From AP-15 sp963732095 (GTDB lineage Bacteria > Pseudomonadota > Alphaproteobacteria > ATCC43930 > CGMCC-115725): DNA of 64,000 nt. Positions 1-10,400 of this stretch are shown here, one piece after another. The notes beneath the pieces were generated by a model, which saw only the letters and a program-made list of their open reading frames with translations, ran no database searches and had not been told where the DNA came from. Made by a program: the position numbers and the translations under genes. Position 1 is the first letter of the stretch. Each line of letters starts with the position of its first letter. The stretch lies in contig CAVSZA010000078.1 of the NCBI GenBank assembly GCA_963732095.1, positions 1 to 64,000 on the forward strand. Direction: 5' to 3'.

Positions 1-187
1 GTTGCAAGATCGTCAACTGCGTGCTGAAATGCCCACGGGTGGTTGTTCCCAAAGTGTTAACAATTTCACCGAACATCTGGGAAGCATCGAGGCGGCAGAT
101 GGAGATAGGCGCGAGCAGACCATGATCGGAGCAATATTGCGGCCAGGCCGGCGGAACGGTAACGCCTGGAAGAGAGGGAGCAGGGGC

Positions 188-675
188 GTGAGATTTGTTG
201 CCTTTTGCTCGCGACCGCAATCTCGGCAGCCAGCCCGGCCGTCCGCCTGCCGCGCAAGATCCGGCCCTGATGCGACGGCCGTACCTCTCCTGCCCCTACA
301 ACACCAGCAACCCCGGAAACTGCAGCACCCCGAGCCGAAGCCGCCTCCTGCCGTCATTCGCGGGCCGGTCACCAAGGTCCCCGACGCCGCCACCCTGGTC
401 GTTGCCGATCGCCGTATCCGATATCCGGCATCGACCCAGGCCCGTTCGCGGCTCTGGGCTCGTTCGAAAGCTGGCTGTACGGCCAGGGCGCCCTTCTGTG
501 CGAGCCAGATGCGCAAACCGGCCGTTATCGCTGCTTTACGAGCAACGGGGTCGACGTTGCCGAGGCCGCCATCCTGAATGGAGCCGGCCGCCTCGGCGAC
601 GGGGCCATGCCCAGCTATCGCGAGCGGGAAACCGAGGCGCGGCAAGCGCATCGTGGCCTTTGGCAAGGTCCGTGA
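188..675 (+). pseudogene. Frameshifted thermonuclease-like (SNase) gene
   Basis: The end of a staphylococcal-nuclease-like protein can be read, but only by changing frame. From about 422 to the TGA at 673-675, frame 1 gives ISGIDPGPFAALGSFESWLY and later YRERETEARQAHRGLW, the usual SNase C-terminus. The preceding strand VTKVPDAATLVVADRRIR lies in frame 2 (362-418), so about one base is missing near 418. A signal-peptide-like stretch LLLATAISAASPA is in frame 1 behind a GTG at 188 in frame 2, and a TGA lies near 268. At least three disruptions are needed to rebuild the gene. The catalytic Arg/Glu pattern is not clear. It is either a decayed secreted nuclease-like protein or an intact gene damaged by sequencing indels. 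Confidence 0.5.
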
Positions 676-693
676 CAGGACAGGGAGACGACA

Positions 694-1407
694 GTGCCCG
701 ATTCGCTCCGACTACCGTACATCGGCGTATTGACAGTGGCAGCGATGACCGGTTGCACCATGAAAAACGCTAATGTGCCACCGGACGAATTGATGCGTCA
801 GTTCCAGGCAGGCCAACCGAGGCTCGATTGCAGTATGGAGGAGTGCGGCTTGGGGTGGATGCATGACCGCCGGAGAGCGGCGGTGTTCGAGGCGACTGGT
901 CGCTGGCAGGGCTTGCCCTTTTCGTTATGCGGATCGGGTATATGGATGATCTCACCTATTATTATCTCGGCCGGCGCCCAGGAACTCGGTTATCTGCAAG
1001 CGGCTCAACGCTATTACCAAATCGCCGAGCGGCTATCCGTGACCGAAATGGCGTGCGGTAACAAACCCCACAATATCTGCAACGGGCATGTCTTCCCCGA
1101 CGAGCTCTACCCGCACCTCGAGGTCGTCGAGGCGCGGCTCGCAGCGATCTCGGCTCCCCGTGAGGCTCCCGATCGATGCGGACCGGCAGTCGTTCGGCGC
1201 CAAGTTCCTCAGGCATCGACCTCACGCTCCGCGCCGCCGACGGGCCGGGTGGACACCGGCATCCGCAGCCGGTTCGAGCCCTGCCCCGAGTTCGGGTTTT
1301 GTCGAGCCCACCCCAGCAGCGGCGTCGAGTTCGACCGATTTCTTCGAGCCGCCGCCGGTCCGCCGCTGACCCGTGCGAAAGGCCAAGCGAATGGTTTGTT
1401 TCCTTAA
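694..1407 (+). CDS. Putative lipoprotein of unknown function, reading frame disturbed
   Basis: A GTG start follows a purine-rich GGGAGACGA. The N-terminus is hydrophobic and ends in AAMTGC, a probable lipobox with Cys21, so an outer-membrane lipoprotein is likely. The 237-residue frame is open, but parts look shifted. At 927-974 another frame reads MRIGYMDDLTYYYLGR, which flows naturally into QELGYLQAAQRYYQIAERLS of the main frame; this implies two compensating indels near 912 and 975. The tail after about 1150 is Arg/Pro-rich, and another frame there ends in a natural-looking SSSTDFFEPPPVRR. The paired YY-rich helix suggests a helical-repeat (Sel1/TPR-like) segment. I do not recognise a family. 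Confidence 0.5.
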   Translation: MPDSLRLPYIGVLTVAAMTGCTMKNANVPPDELMRQFQAGQPRLDCSMEECGLGWMHDRRRAAVFEATGRWQGLPFSLCGSGIWMISPIIISAGAQELGYLQAAQRYYQIAERLSVTEMACGNKPHNICNGHVFPDELYPHLEVVEARLAAISAPREAPDRCGPAVVRRQVPQASTSRSAPPTGRVDTGIRSRFEPCPEFGFCRAHPSSGVEFDRFLRAAAGPPLTRAKGQANGLFP

Positions 1408-1650
1408 ATCACATGAAATAATTGATTTAATCAGAAACATGTGCTATCGACAGCATGGTCAGATCAAGTCGGTCCGCAAGGTTGAAAACGTTTGCATCGC
1501 GCATCAGTGAAGGGAACAGCGGCGGAACAGCCAGCCCCTCGCTGATATTTGCCGGTTCCCATCGGCAAATGTCGAGGGTTGCTGCGGCAGACGAGAGATC
1601 GATGGCTGATATTTTACGGCCATAACAGCGAAAACAGCCAAGACGGGCCT

Positions 1651-3173
1651 ATGGCGAGCCCCCGACCGCCGCTCCGCGTCCTTCACGTCACTGCCGAACT
1701 CTATCCTTGGGTGAAGTCCGGCGGGCTCGGCGATGTTGCGGCCGCGCTGCCGCCGGCGCTGACCGCACTCGGTGTTGACGCGCGCCTGCTGCTGCCCGGT
1801 TTCCGGGGCTTTCTCGATGCGTTTCCCGGCATCACCGATGTCGCCCGGCTGCACACGCCCTTCGCGGCGGAGCGGGTACGGGTGGGCCTCGCGCGGGTGC
1901 CGGGCTCGGAACTCCTGGCTTACCTGGTCGACCAACCGGGGTTCTACGATCGGCCGGGCAATCCCTATGCCGGTCCGGACGGGCACGATTGGCCCGACAA
2001 TCATCGCCGCTTGGGCTCTTCGGCTGGATCGCCGCGGAGCTGGCGCGCGGCGCCGATCCCGGCTGGAGCCCTCACATCCTTCACCTCCATGATTGGCATG
2101 GCGGCCTCGCCCCGGCGTATCTGGCGGCTCGCCCCCCGGCCGGCGATCATGTCCCGAGTGTCTTCACCATCCATAACCTCGCCTATCAGGGGCTCTTTCC
2201 CGCCGCTCTGTTTCCCGAGCTCGCGTTGCCGCCGGGGTTTTTTTCGGTCGACGGGGTCGAATTCAATGGTCTGGTCTCGTTTATCAAGGCCGGCTTGTTC
2301 TATGCAGACCGCCTGACCACGGTGAGCCCGACTTATGCTCGCGAGATCCAAACCCCGGGTTTTGGCTGCGGTCTCGACGGGCTGTTGCGTACCCGTAGCG
2401 ACGCGTTGACCGGGATACTGAATGGGGTCGACCCGCGCGTCTGGGATCCTCGGCATGATCCGGTTTTGCCCCGATCCTACGGCGTCGAGGATGCCGCGTC
2501 GGGGAAACCCATCGCGAAAGCGGCGCTGCAGCGGCGCCTCGGGCTCGCCGATCGCGAAGACGCACCATTGTTCGGCGTGGTCAGCCGGCTGACGCCGCAG
2601 AAGGGGCTCGATCTGCTACTCGCGTGTTTGCCGGAGCTCGTCACCGACGGCAGCCGGCTCGCTATCCTCGGTTCCGGGGACGGCGATTTGGAGCACGGCT
2701 TTTCCATGGCAGCCGCGGCCCACAACGGCGCGATCGCCGTCGAGATCGGTTATGACGAAGCGCTGTCCCATCTGATCATCGCCGGCGCCGACATAATGCT
2801 CGTGCCGTCGCGCTTCGAGCCCTGCGGCCTGACCCAGCTCTACGCGTTGCGCTATGGGACGTTGCCGCTGGTTCGCCGGGTCGGCGGCCTCGCCGACACC
2901 GTGGTCGATGCGACGGCGATCAGCCTGGCGGACGGCAGCGCCGACGGCTTCGCGTTTGACGGCGATAGCCCCCCGGCGCTGATGGCGGCGGTCCGGCGCG
3001 CCACCGCTCTGTTTCGCGAGCGCGCGATTTGGCTGCGCATGATGCGGCGGGCAATGACCCGCGATTTCAGCTGGACGGCTGCGGCGCGCCGGTATGTCGC
3101 GGTCTATCGCGAGCTGCGGCCGGACCTGGTCCCTAGTTGGCGCAGCGCGATGACAGGTCCAGCGGGCGCCTAG
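1651..3173 (+). CDS. glgA: Glycogen synthase GlgA (ADP-glucose, GT5), one frameshift
   Basis: Transfers glucose from ADP-glucose to growing alpha-1,4-glucan. The N-terminus LRVLHVTAELYPWVKSGGLG carries the GT5 KxGGLGD ADP-glucose-binding loop. HDWHGGLAP follows, and the C-terminal Rossmann half has FGVVSRLTPQKGLDLL and SRFEPCGLTQLYALRYG. The first half is in frame 1 and the rest in frame 3. They join at about 2012, where DNHRR should continue as FGLFGWIAAELA; adding one base there restores a protein of about 508 residues, normal for the family. The ATG at 1651 gives the canonical start. No other glycogen gene is in the window. The break is probably a sequencing deletion, because both halves are fully conserved. 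Confidence 0.88.
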
Positions 3174-3207
3174 AAGCTAGTGTTTAGGCTCACACAAAAT
3201 CCTGTCA

Positions 3208-3259
3208 TACCGGCGAAGGCCGGTACCCATGCAGAAATGGGTCCCGGCCTTCGCCGGGA
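3208..3259. repeat. Intergenic palindrome between glgA and efp
   Basis: Two 23-bp arms (3208-3230 and 3237-3259) are inverted repeats with 2 mismatches and a 6-bp spacer. The core is CCGGCGAAGGCCGG against CCGGCCTTCGCCGG. Elements of this form are scattered between genes in many Alphaproteobacteria. It lies between two convergent genes and could end transcription from both sides, although there is no T-run. Confidence 0.75.
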
Positions 3260-3312
3260 AGACGAGACGGGCGCATGTGCATTGAATCATCCGTATGCAT
3301 TTAAGCACTAGG

Positions 3313-3879
3313 CTAATCCTTGGCCCGCTCGAGGTAGCTTCCGTCGGCGGTGCTGACGACGATGCGCGTGCCCGGTCCGATATGCGGCGGGATCATTACG
3401 CGGCGCCCGTTTTCGAGCTTGCCCGGCTTGTAGGAGGACGACGCCGTCTGGCCCCGCACGACCGGATCGGCTTCGACGACTTCCACTACCACGTTCGGCG
3501 GCAGCTCGACCGATAATGCGGAGCCCTCGTGCAGCATCACCTGGCAGACCATTCCTTCGCTCAGAAAATCAGCGGGGTCGCCGATCGTCTCGCGCGGGAT
3601 CGGAATCTGCTCGAAGGTGTCGTTGTCCATAAACGTCGCCAGACCGCCGTCCATGAACAGGAATTGCATTTCCTTCTCGTCGAGGCGCACCCGCTCGACC
3701 GTTTCTTGGGTACGGAAACGCTCGTTCAGTTTGGACCCGCCGCGCAGATCGCGCAGCTCGACCTGGGCGAAGGCGCCGCCCTTGCCGGGCTGAACCAATT
3801 CGCGCTTCAGCACGAGCCAGAGCTTGTTCTGGTGCTCGAGCACATTGCCCGGCTTGATGTCGATGGCATTGATTTTCAT
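3313..3879 (-). CDS. efp: Elongation factor P
   Basis: Relieves ribosome stalling at consecutive prolines. The 188 residues have the full three-domain EF-P length. The loop VQPGKGGAFAQ carries Lys33, equivalent to the lysine that EpmA beta-lysylates in Escherichia coli. The C-terminus has the OB-fold signature IPPHIGPGTRIVVSTADG. It is divergent from epmA (80 bp between starts), so enzyme and substrate are neighbours. The start ATG gives MKINAIDIKPGNVL, the usual N-terminus. Confidence 0.97.
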   Translation of the reverse strand: MKINAIDIKPGNVLEHQNKLWLVLKRELVQPGKGGAFAQVELRDLRGGSKLNERFRTQETVERVRLDEKEMQFLFMDGGLATFMDNDTFEQIPIPRETIGDPADFLSEGMVCQVMLHEGSALSVELPPNVVVEVVEADPVVRGQTASSSYKPGKLENGRRVMIPPHIGPGTRIVVSTADGSYLERAKD

Positions 3880-3959
3880 TGGCGGGATCTCGGGAGGGCG
3901 CTGGATGTATCGTAGACCCTAACATAGGTCGGCGCACCGGCAAGAACGAGGGCAGGACG

Positions 3960-4998
3960 ATGCAGGAATGGTGGCGGCCCGATCGCTTCGCATTGCGCCG
4001 CGCGATGCTCGAGAAGCGGGGACGCATCCTCGCCGCTGTTCGCAGCTTCTTCGCCGATCGCGGCTTTGTCGAGGTCGACACGCCGGCTTTGCAGGTGAGC
4101 CCGGGGCTCGAACCGCATCTGCGGGCATTCGCGACCGAGCTTCACGACCCGCAACAGGGGCAGGCCGCCCTGCGCTATCTCCACACCTCGCCGGAATTCG
4201 CGATGAAGAAGCTGCTCGTCGCCGGGATGCCGCGGATCTGGCAGCTCGCCCATGTCTTCCGCGACGGCGAGCGGAGCGCCACCCACCATCCTGAATTCTC
4301 GATGCTCGAATGGTACCGCGCTGGCGCCTCCTATCGCGACCTGATGGAGGAGTGCGCGGCGCTGGTCCGCGCCTGCCAGCAAGCAGCCGGTGCTCAGGCG
4401 CTGACCTGGCGCGGCCATACCGCCGACGCAACGCGGGAGTGGCAGCGGATCAGCGTGGCGGAGGCGTTTCAGAAGCACTGCGGTCTGGATCTGCTGGCGA
4501 CGGCTCCCGATCCGTTGCACCCCGATGCGGATCGCCTTGCCGCCGCCGCGAGCGGCATCGGGATCGCGCCTCATCCCGGGGACGATTGGGAGACATTGTT
4601 TTTCCGCATTTTCCTCGACCGGATCGAGCCCCGCCTCGGCCTCGGAGTGCCGACAATTGCTTTACGATTACCCGCTCTCGATGGCCGCACTGGCGCGCCG
4701 CCGTCCGGACGACCCTCGTCTCGCCGAGCGCTTCGAGGTCTATATCTGCGGCCTGGAACTCGCCAACGCCTTCGGCGAGCTGACGGATGCCGCCGAGCAG
4801 CGCGCCCGCTTTCTCGCCGACCAGGCCCGCAAACGACAGCTCTATGGCCAGACCTACCCGATCGACGAGGATTTCCTCGACGCTCTCGAACACGGCCTGC
4901 CCGCTTGCGCCGGCATCGCGCTCGGCTTCGACCGGCTCGTCATGCTCGCCACCGGCGCCGAGGACATCGAACAGGTGCTGTGGGCGCCGGTCCGTTAA
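3960..4998 (+). CDS. epmA: EF-P lysyl-modifying enzyme EpmA (GenX/PoxA), one frameshift
   Basis: A class II lysyl-tRNA-synthetase paralogue that transfers lysine (beta-lysine where EpmB is present) to EF-P rather than to tRNA. Motifs visible are RYLHTSPEFAMKKLL, HHPEFSMLEWYRA (motif 2) and GIALGFDRLVMLATG (motif 3); there is no N-terminal anticodon-binding domain, as expected. The frame changes at about 4655. Removing one base from CCGACAATTG joins GLGVPT to LLYDYPLSMAALARR and gives about 345 residues, the normal length. It is divergent from efp. EpmB is not in the window. All key motifs survive, so the break is probably a sequencing insertion. Confidence 0.88.
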
Positions 4999-5001
4999 CT
5001 T

Positions 5002-5850
5002 CTACGGGTTAATGACGGTCTCTGCTCGGCTGACGACAAAGGCTTCGTGGCGTTCCAGAAAATCCACGGTGACCTCGGTAAATGCTTCGGGCCGTTCGGT
5101 GCTGATCGCGTGACCCGCGTCATAGACGAACACCAAGTGGCAATTCGGCAACAGCTCCTTGTAAAAGCGGCCCATCTCGGGGGGGATCACGCGGTCCAAA
5201 GTGCCGAACAGCACCAAGGTCGGTGTCGGCAGACGGCGCATCTGGGTTTCGAGATCGGCGTCGCGGTCGGGTCCGCGCAGACGCGCGACCAAAGCCCGAG
5301 TCTTCGCCTGGATTGCCGGGTCCGGCGCGGGCAGGGCGGCGAGCCGCTCGGGGTGCGCGTAAAGCCGGCGCGCCATGTCCTCCGGCGAGCCGGAAGGCGG
5401 CTCGGACCCGGCGGGGCGGATGGCAGCCGGCGCTTCCAGGACCAGGCCCTCGACCCGCTCCGGCTGCTGCACTGCCAGCCACAATCCGACCTTGGCACCG
5501 AACGAGGTTCCCATCAGATTGAATTTGCCGATATCGAGATTGCTGACCGCAGCGGACATCGTCCCAGCCAGTTCCGCTAGTGTCCGCGTTCGAGTGTTCT
5601 CGGGCGACGAGCCGAAACCCGGCATCTCAAAGGCGATCACCCGGCAATGCCGGCACAGCAGATCATGCCCTGGCGTCAGGCGCATGCCACCCGCCCCATG
5701 GAGATGCACGAGCGGTGTGCCCTGCCCCGCTTCCATGTACCGGATACGGAACCCGTCCGCCTCGACAAAACTTTCGCGGAACGTCGCACCGGGGGCTGCC
5801 GTCTTCAATCCGTCTTCGGTCTGCGCCACAATCGGACCCTTCTTGCTCAT
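5002..5850 (-). CDS. Alpha/beta-hydrolase
   Basis: A 282-residue alpha/beta-hydrolase. HLHGAGG forms the oxyanion region, GTSFGAK the nucleophile elbow (Ser), LFGTLDRVIPP supplies the Asp and YDAGHAIS the His. The ATG at 5850 overlaps the expected TGA of the upstream monooxygenase as ATGA, so the two are translationally coupled. As sequenced, the frame runs into it from upstream and makes an apparent 665-residue fusion; I treat that as artefactual (see the monooxygenase entry). Its end lies 3 bp from the convergent epmA stop. Substrate unknown; pairing with a flavin monooxygenase suggests ester or lactone hydrolysis after oxygenation. Confidence 0.8.
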   Translation of the reverse strand: MSKKGPIVAQTEDGLKTAAPGATFRESFVEADGFRIRYMEAGQGTPLVHLHGAGGMRLTPGHDLLCRHCRVIAFEMPGFGSSPENTRTRTLAELAGTMSAAVSNLDIGKFNLMGTSFGAKVGLWLAVQQPERVEGLVLEAPAAIRPAGSEPPSGSPEDMARRLYAHPERLAALPAPDPAIQAKTRALVARLRGPDRDADLETQMRRLPTPTLVLFGTLDRVIPPEMGRFYKELLPNCHLVFVYDAGHAISTERPEAFTEVTVDFLERHEAFVVSRAETVINP

Positions 5851-6927
5851 ATCTCGCGGATTCGCGGCAGGACCTTCTTCCCGAACAATTCGAGCGCCGC
5901 GCATCATGCCGTCGAGATTGCCGGTGCCGGGGTCTTGCAGAGAGATGTCGACCACCCCGGCGCCAACCTCCTGGCGGCAGCGCCGGAGCTGTTCGACGAC
6001 CCGGTCGGGGCCGCCGCAGAAGCTGATCGGCAACACGCCCCCGACATTTGCGGGCCGCTTCTCGCCGGCGATGTTGCGGGTAGTGTCCGACTGAAGCAGC
6101 GCATCGCGCAATCCGGCGCGCACCGGGAACGGCGCCTGCTTATCGCGCCGGCGCAGCGCCTCCTCGGCCACGTCGTCCGTCTCGCCGAGGATCATGTTGG
6201 CGCGGTAGATGATGTCGTCGGGACCCGGCTCCCAGCCATAGCGGGCGCATTGCTCACGGTAGTAATGCGCCGATTTCGCCATCAGCTCGAACGTCCCGTA
6301 GGAGAGGCCTATCCCGAGCCGGTGGCGCGCGGCAAATTCGCCCGCTTCCGCGCTGGTGCCGAGCGCATAGGTCGGCGGGTGCGGCTGAGATTGCGGGCGC
6401 GGCCAGACAGACACGGTGCGGTACTGGAAATAGCGCCCTTGCCAGCCGAAAGGTTGCGGCTCGGTCCACGCCTTTAGGATCAGCTCCATCCCCTCGTCGG
6501 TGCGCTCGCGCAACTCCTTCGGGTTGAGGTCGTAGCTCAGATACTCATTGGTCGTGCCGCGCAACAGCCCGATGACAATCCGCCCCGGCGCCATGGTGTC
6601 GAGCATCGCGACTTCCTCGGCGATGCGGATCGGGTTGCTGACCGGCACGATTGGGCCGAGCATCGCGATCTTTATCTTGTCGACCCGTGCCGCGAGATAG
6701 GCGGCGGAAACGACCGGTGACGGCGTCAGGATGCGGGGCGAATAATGGTGCTCGGAGACGCTGACCCAGTCGAAGCCGAGCTCCTCGACAAATCGTACTC
6801 GCTCGACCATGCCGCGATAGGCTTCGACCCCAGTTTCGCGATCGTAGGAACCGGCCGGTACCGGCCATTCGCGTGGCAGGTCCGGCGGCGAGACGTAACG
6901 GCCCGTTTCGAAATAGGAGACTTTCAT
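5847..6927 (-). CDS. LLM-class (luciferase-like) flavin-dependent monooxygenase, frameshifted near its end
   Basis: A bacterial-luciferase-like TIM-barrel oxidoreductase using reduced flavin and oxygen. Typical stretches are FVEELGFDWVSVSEHHYSPR, KIKIAMLGPIVPVSNPIRIA and GRIVIGLLRGTTNEYLSYD. About 359 residues are expected. The last codons are shifted: on the minus strand, dropping one base near 5888 changes the reading to LFGKKVLPRIREI followed by TGA at 5849-5847, a classic family C-terminus. Without that correction the frame continues into the hydrolase. The start at 6927 (MKVSYFETGRYV) is preferred to an upstream ATG at 6999 because the extra 24 residues look non-native. Substrate unknown. 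Confidence 0.8.
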
Positions 6928-7159
6928 GGCTTGTGCCTGTGAAGTCGCAGCGAGGCGGACCGTCCCTTTTCGTGCGCCGCTCGGCAACGCGCACGGCATA
7001 GCCCGGGGCCGGCCAACCGGTTCCGCAAATTACCCGCGGGGCTCGTCGCCGTCCATGTGTTCAGAATGGCACCCGCTCGGGGGTAGCGCTTGAGGAGGTC
7101 TTGCCAACAAGACCGTTGTGCAGACTAAAGCGCCAGGCCACCGGTTTTCCTCGCCAAGG

Positions 7160-7190
7160 TTGACACGGACGGCGTCTTAGACGACTAAAA
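7160..7190 (+). promoter_or_regulatory. Possible sigma-70 promoter for the PKS operon
   Basis: TTGACA at 7160-7165 matches the -35 consensus. The best -10 is ACTAAA at 7184-7189 with an 18-bp spacer, which is weak. It points toward the PKS and would leave a leader of about 240 nt. Confidence 0.25.
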
Positions 7191-7219
7191 TCCAGCAGTT
7201 CGATCAATGGCCGCCGCCG

Positions 7220-7251
7220 GATGGTTAGGGGAAGGCTCCGATGGTTAGGGG
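7220..7251 (+). repeat. Paired 12-bp direct repeats, candidate operator
   Basis: GATGGTTAGGGG occurs at 7220-7231 and again at 7240-7251, a 20-bp period or two helical turns, so both copies face the same side of the helix. They lie downstream of the possible promoter and upstream of the PKS, a suitable place for a regulator. Confidence 0.45.
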
Positions 7252-7438
7252 GACAGGGGCAGATAGTCGCGCGCCTGCCTCAGTCTTTTCAGTTGGTTTG
7301 CGGGCAGCTAGTAGGCGGGCCTGCGACATTGGGGATCAATGGCGTATCTAACGTTTGACTCTCCCGCGCAGGTAAAGAAGGTTAGGCTGCAAGGGTCATC
7401 GAAGTTTTCCCTGGGGCTGCGCATTTTGTTCTTACGCT

Positions 7439-10400
7439 ATGACTGACGAATCCATAGCGATCGTCGGAGCGTCCTGCCGATTCCCCGGGGCCGAAAACCT
7501 CGATGAGTTCTGGCAGCTGCTCGCATCGGCGGGTGATGCGGTCTCCGAGGTCGACGACCGGCGGTGGTCGACGCGCTTCTATTACCATCCTGATCGCAGT
7601 GAGCCGGGCAAGAGCTATACTTGGTCCGCCGGGCTAATCTCTGGCGTCGACCTGTTCGAGCCTTCGTTCTTCGGCATCTCGCCGCGCGAAGCTGCGCAGA
7701 TCGATCCTCAGCAGCGGCTCCTGCTGGAACTCGCGTGGCACGCATTCGAAGACGCCGGCATCCCGCCCAGCAAGATGTCGGGCAGCGCTACGGGCGTCTA
7801 TATTGGCGCCTCTACAACCGATTATTCCGATCTGAGAATAGGAGACCCGGCGGGTGCCGATTCCTATTTCATGACCGGGAGCACCCTCAGCATCCTGGCA
7901 AACCGAATATCCTACGTCTTCGATTTGCGCGGGCCCAGCCTCGCCGTCGACACGGCGTGCTCGTCCTCGCTCGTTGCCCTTCACCATGCTTGCGAGGCGA
8001 TTCGCAACAAAAGGATCGCCGCTGCGATCGTCGGCGGAATCAACCTTCTGCTCGCGCCCTATCCTTTCATCGGGTTCTCGCGCGCCTCGATGCTCTCCCG
8101 GCGCGGCCGCTGCTTTGCCTTTGACGAGAGAGCAGACGGCTACGTTCGAGGCGAGGGCGGTGCCGTCGTAATCCTGAAACCGCTCGCGGACGCGGTCGCC
8201 GCCAAGGATCGGGTCCACGCGGTGATACGGGCTTCCGCAGTTAATTCCGACGGTCGCACGATCGGGCTGTCGCTCCCGAGCGAAGCGGCGCAGGCGTCTC
8301 TGTTGCGGGGGGTGTACCATACCGCCGGGATTGCTCCTGACGACCTCGCATTTCTCGAGATGCACGGCACGGGCACGGCGGCGGGCGACCCGATCGAGGC
8401 CGCCGCGGTCGGACACTCTCTGGGACAGAGCCGGTCGCTTCCGCTGCCCATTGGATCGGTCAAGACCAATATCGGCCATCTGGAACCGGCGTCCGGTATG
8501 GCCGGGCTGCTGAAGGCGGCGCTTGCGCTCGATCGGGAAATCATCCCGCCCACCCTCCACTGCGAGAACCCCAATCCGAAAATCCCATTCGAGGCGCTCA
8601 ATCTCCGTCTGGTTCGCAAAATCGAGCCAGCGAAGGCGCCCGAGCGGCCTTACGCCGGCGTCAACTCTTTCGGGTTTGGTGGGACCAACGCCCATGTCGT
8701 ATTGGCCCGAGCCACCCGGTGCGAGGAAGCGCCCGCAGTTGGGCCGCTGCCTCCCCTGGTCATCTCGGCACAGACCGAAACATCGCTGCGATCCCTCGTT
8801 CAGAACTGGCGCACCGTGCTTGCCGAGGTTTCGCCGGAGCGCGCACCGATGCTGTTGCGGGCAGCTGCCCGCGGGCGCGACCATCATCCGCAGCGACTGA
8901 TCGCGCTCTCGCAGAATGATCCGGCGGCGACGGCGCAGGCGCTTGGCGGGTTTCTCAACGACGACCCGTCCCCTTTCCTCATCGCAGGTACTGGAGTTCG
9001 GGAAGGTAAGCTCGCCTTCGTGTTCTCGGGCAACGGGGCGCAGTTTACCGGCATGGGGCGCGATGCATTGCGCAGCAACGCGGCTTTCCGCGGCGCGATC
9101 GAAGAGCTTGATCGGATGCTTTGGCCGGAACTCGGCTGGTCGGTCATCGCGTTTCTCGAAGGCGGCGTCGATGCCGGAGCGATGGCACGCGCCGACATTG
9201 CACAACCGCTCCTCTTCGCGGTACAGGTCGGCGTCGTCGAGGCATTACGCGAGGTCGGTGTCAGCGCCTCAGGATATCTCGGCCACAGTGTCGGCGAGAT
9301 TGCAGCGGCTTGGGCAGCGGGTGCGCTATCCCTCGGAGAGGCCGGGCGGGTTGTTATAGCGCGCAGCCGGTACCAGCAGCGTACACAGGGAAGAGGCCGC
9401 ATGGCGGCGCTGGCGCTCGCTCCGGAGGCAGCACGCGACTTTCTCGACGGGCTCGATAGTCGGGCGGAGATCGCCGCCCTCAACGCTACGCATTCAGTGA
9501 CCGTCTCTGGACCCAGCGCGGAAATCGAGCGTTTGGAAGCCGAGGCGAAACGCCGCGGATTATGGTTTCGCCCGCTCGATCTCGATTTTGCGTTTCACTC
9601 GAGACTGATGGATCCGATCCGCAAGGATCTGCTCGAGAGCCTGAGGGGCCTTTCATCCAGACATCCGACGGCGAGGCTGGTATCGACCGTGACCGGTGAG
9701 GCGGTTGAGGACGACTCGCTCGACGCCGGCTACTGGTGGCGCAATATCCGCAGCCCGGTGCGCTTCGCGGAGGCAACCGCATTCCTGACTGCCGAAGGCT
9801 ATCGGATTTTCCTCGAGATCGGCCCGACGGCAATTCTGCAGTCCTATCTGACCGATGCTCTGCGTGCGGCGAAAGTGGACGGGCGCGTGCTCACCACCCT
9901 TTCTCGCAAGCCGTTCGACGGCGACCCATTTTCCACAATCGCCGCCAATTGCCACGTCGCCGGATACGACTTCAGGCAATCCCCTCTCTTCGACGGGATG
10001 GCCGATCCGCGTGGGCTGCCGCTCTATCCTTGGGATCGTCAGAGCTTTTGGTTCGGCCTCACGGCCGAGGGCGCCGATCCGGTAAATACCCCTTTCGAGC
10101 ATCCGCTTCTTGGTTTTCGTCAACGCGGTCCGGTACCGTGCTGGATCAATCACCTCGACGAGCAGGTGCTACCGTGGATCGGCGACCATGCGATCGAGGG
10201 CGTGCCGGTCTTCCCGGCGGCTGGAGTTCTGGAGATGGCGTGCGCTGCTGCGAGGGTGCAGTGGCCGGACGCGCCCGTACTCGAACTGCGCGATCTCGAA
10301 GTGCGCCGCCCGCTGCCATTCGACAAGGGTCGAATGCGCGAGGTGCGTGCCGTGATCGGCTCCGAGGAAGGCAATTGGGAGCTGGCGAGCCGCGTGCGCC

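Larger units (their letters stand above)
6928..7438. other. Divergent intergenic region upstream of the PKS operon
   Basis: About 510 bp with no convincing gene between the leftward monooxygenase and the rightward PKS. It holds a possible promoter at 7160-7190 and two identical 12-bp direct repeats at 7220-7251, annotated separately. No strong ribosome-binding site precedes the PKS ATG at 7439. Confidence 0.6.

Noticed and set aside
5002..6999. Novel two-domain monooxygenase-hydrolase enzyme
   Set aside because: A one-base change restores a normal family C-terminus and an ATGA overlap with the hydrolase start, so two genes are more likely.
7141..7210. tRNA-like GTTCGATCA near the PKS leader
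   Set aside because: No acceptor or anticodon stem can be drawn around it.
7382..9205. Long minus-strand open frames inside the PKS gene
   Set aside because: They are antisense reflections of high-GC coding sequence; the plus-strand domains are unambiguous.
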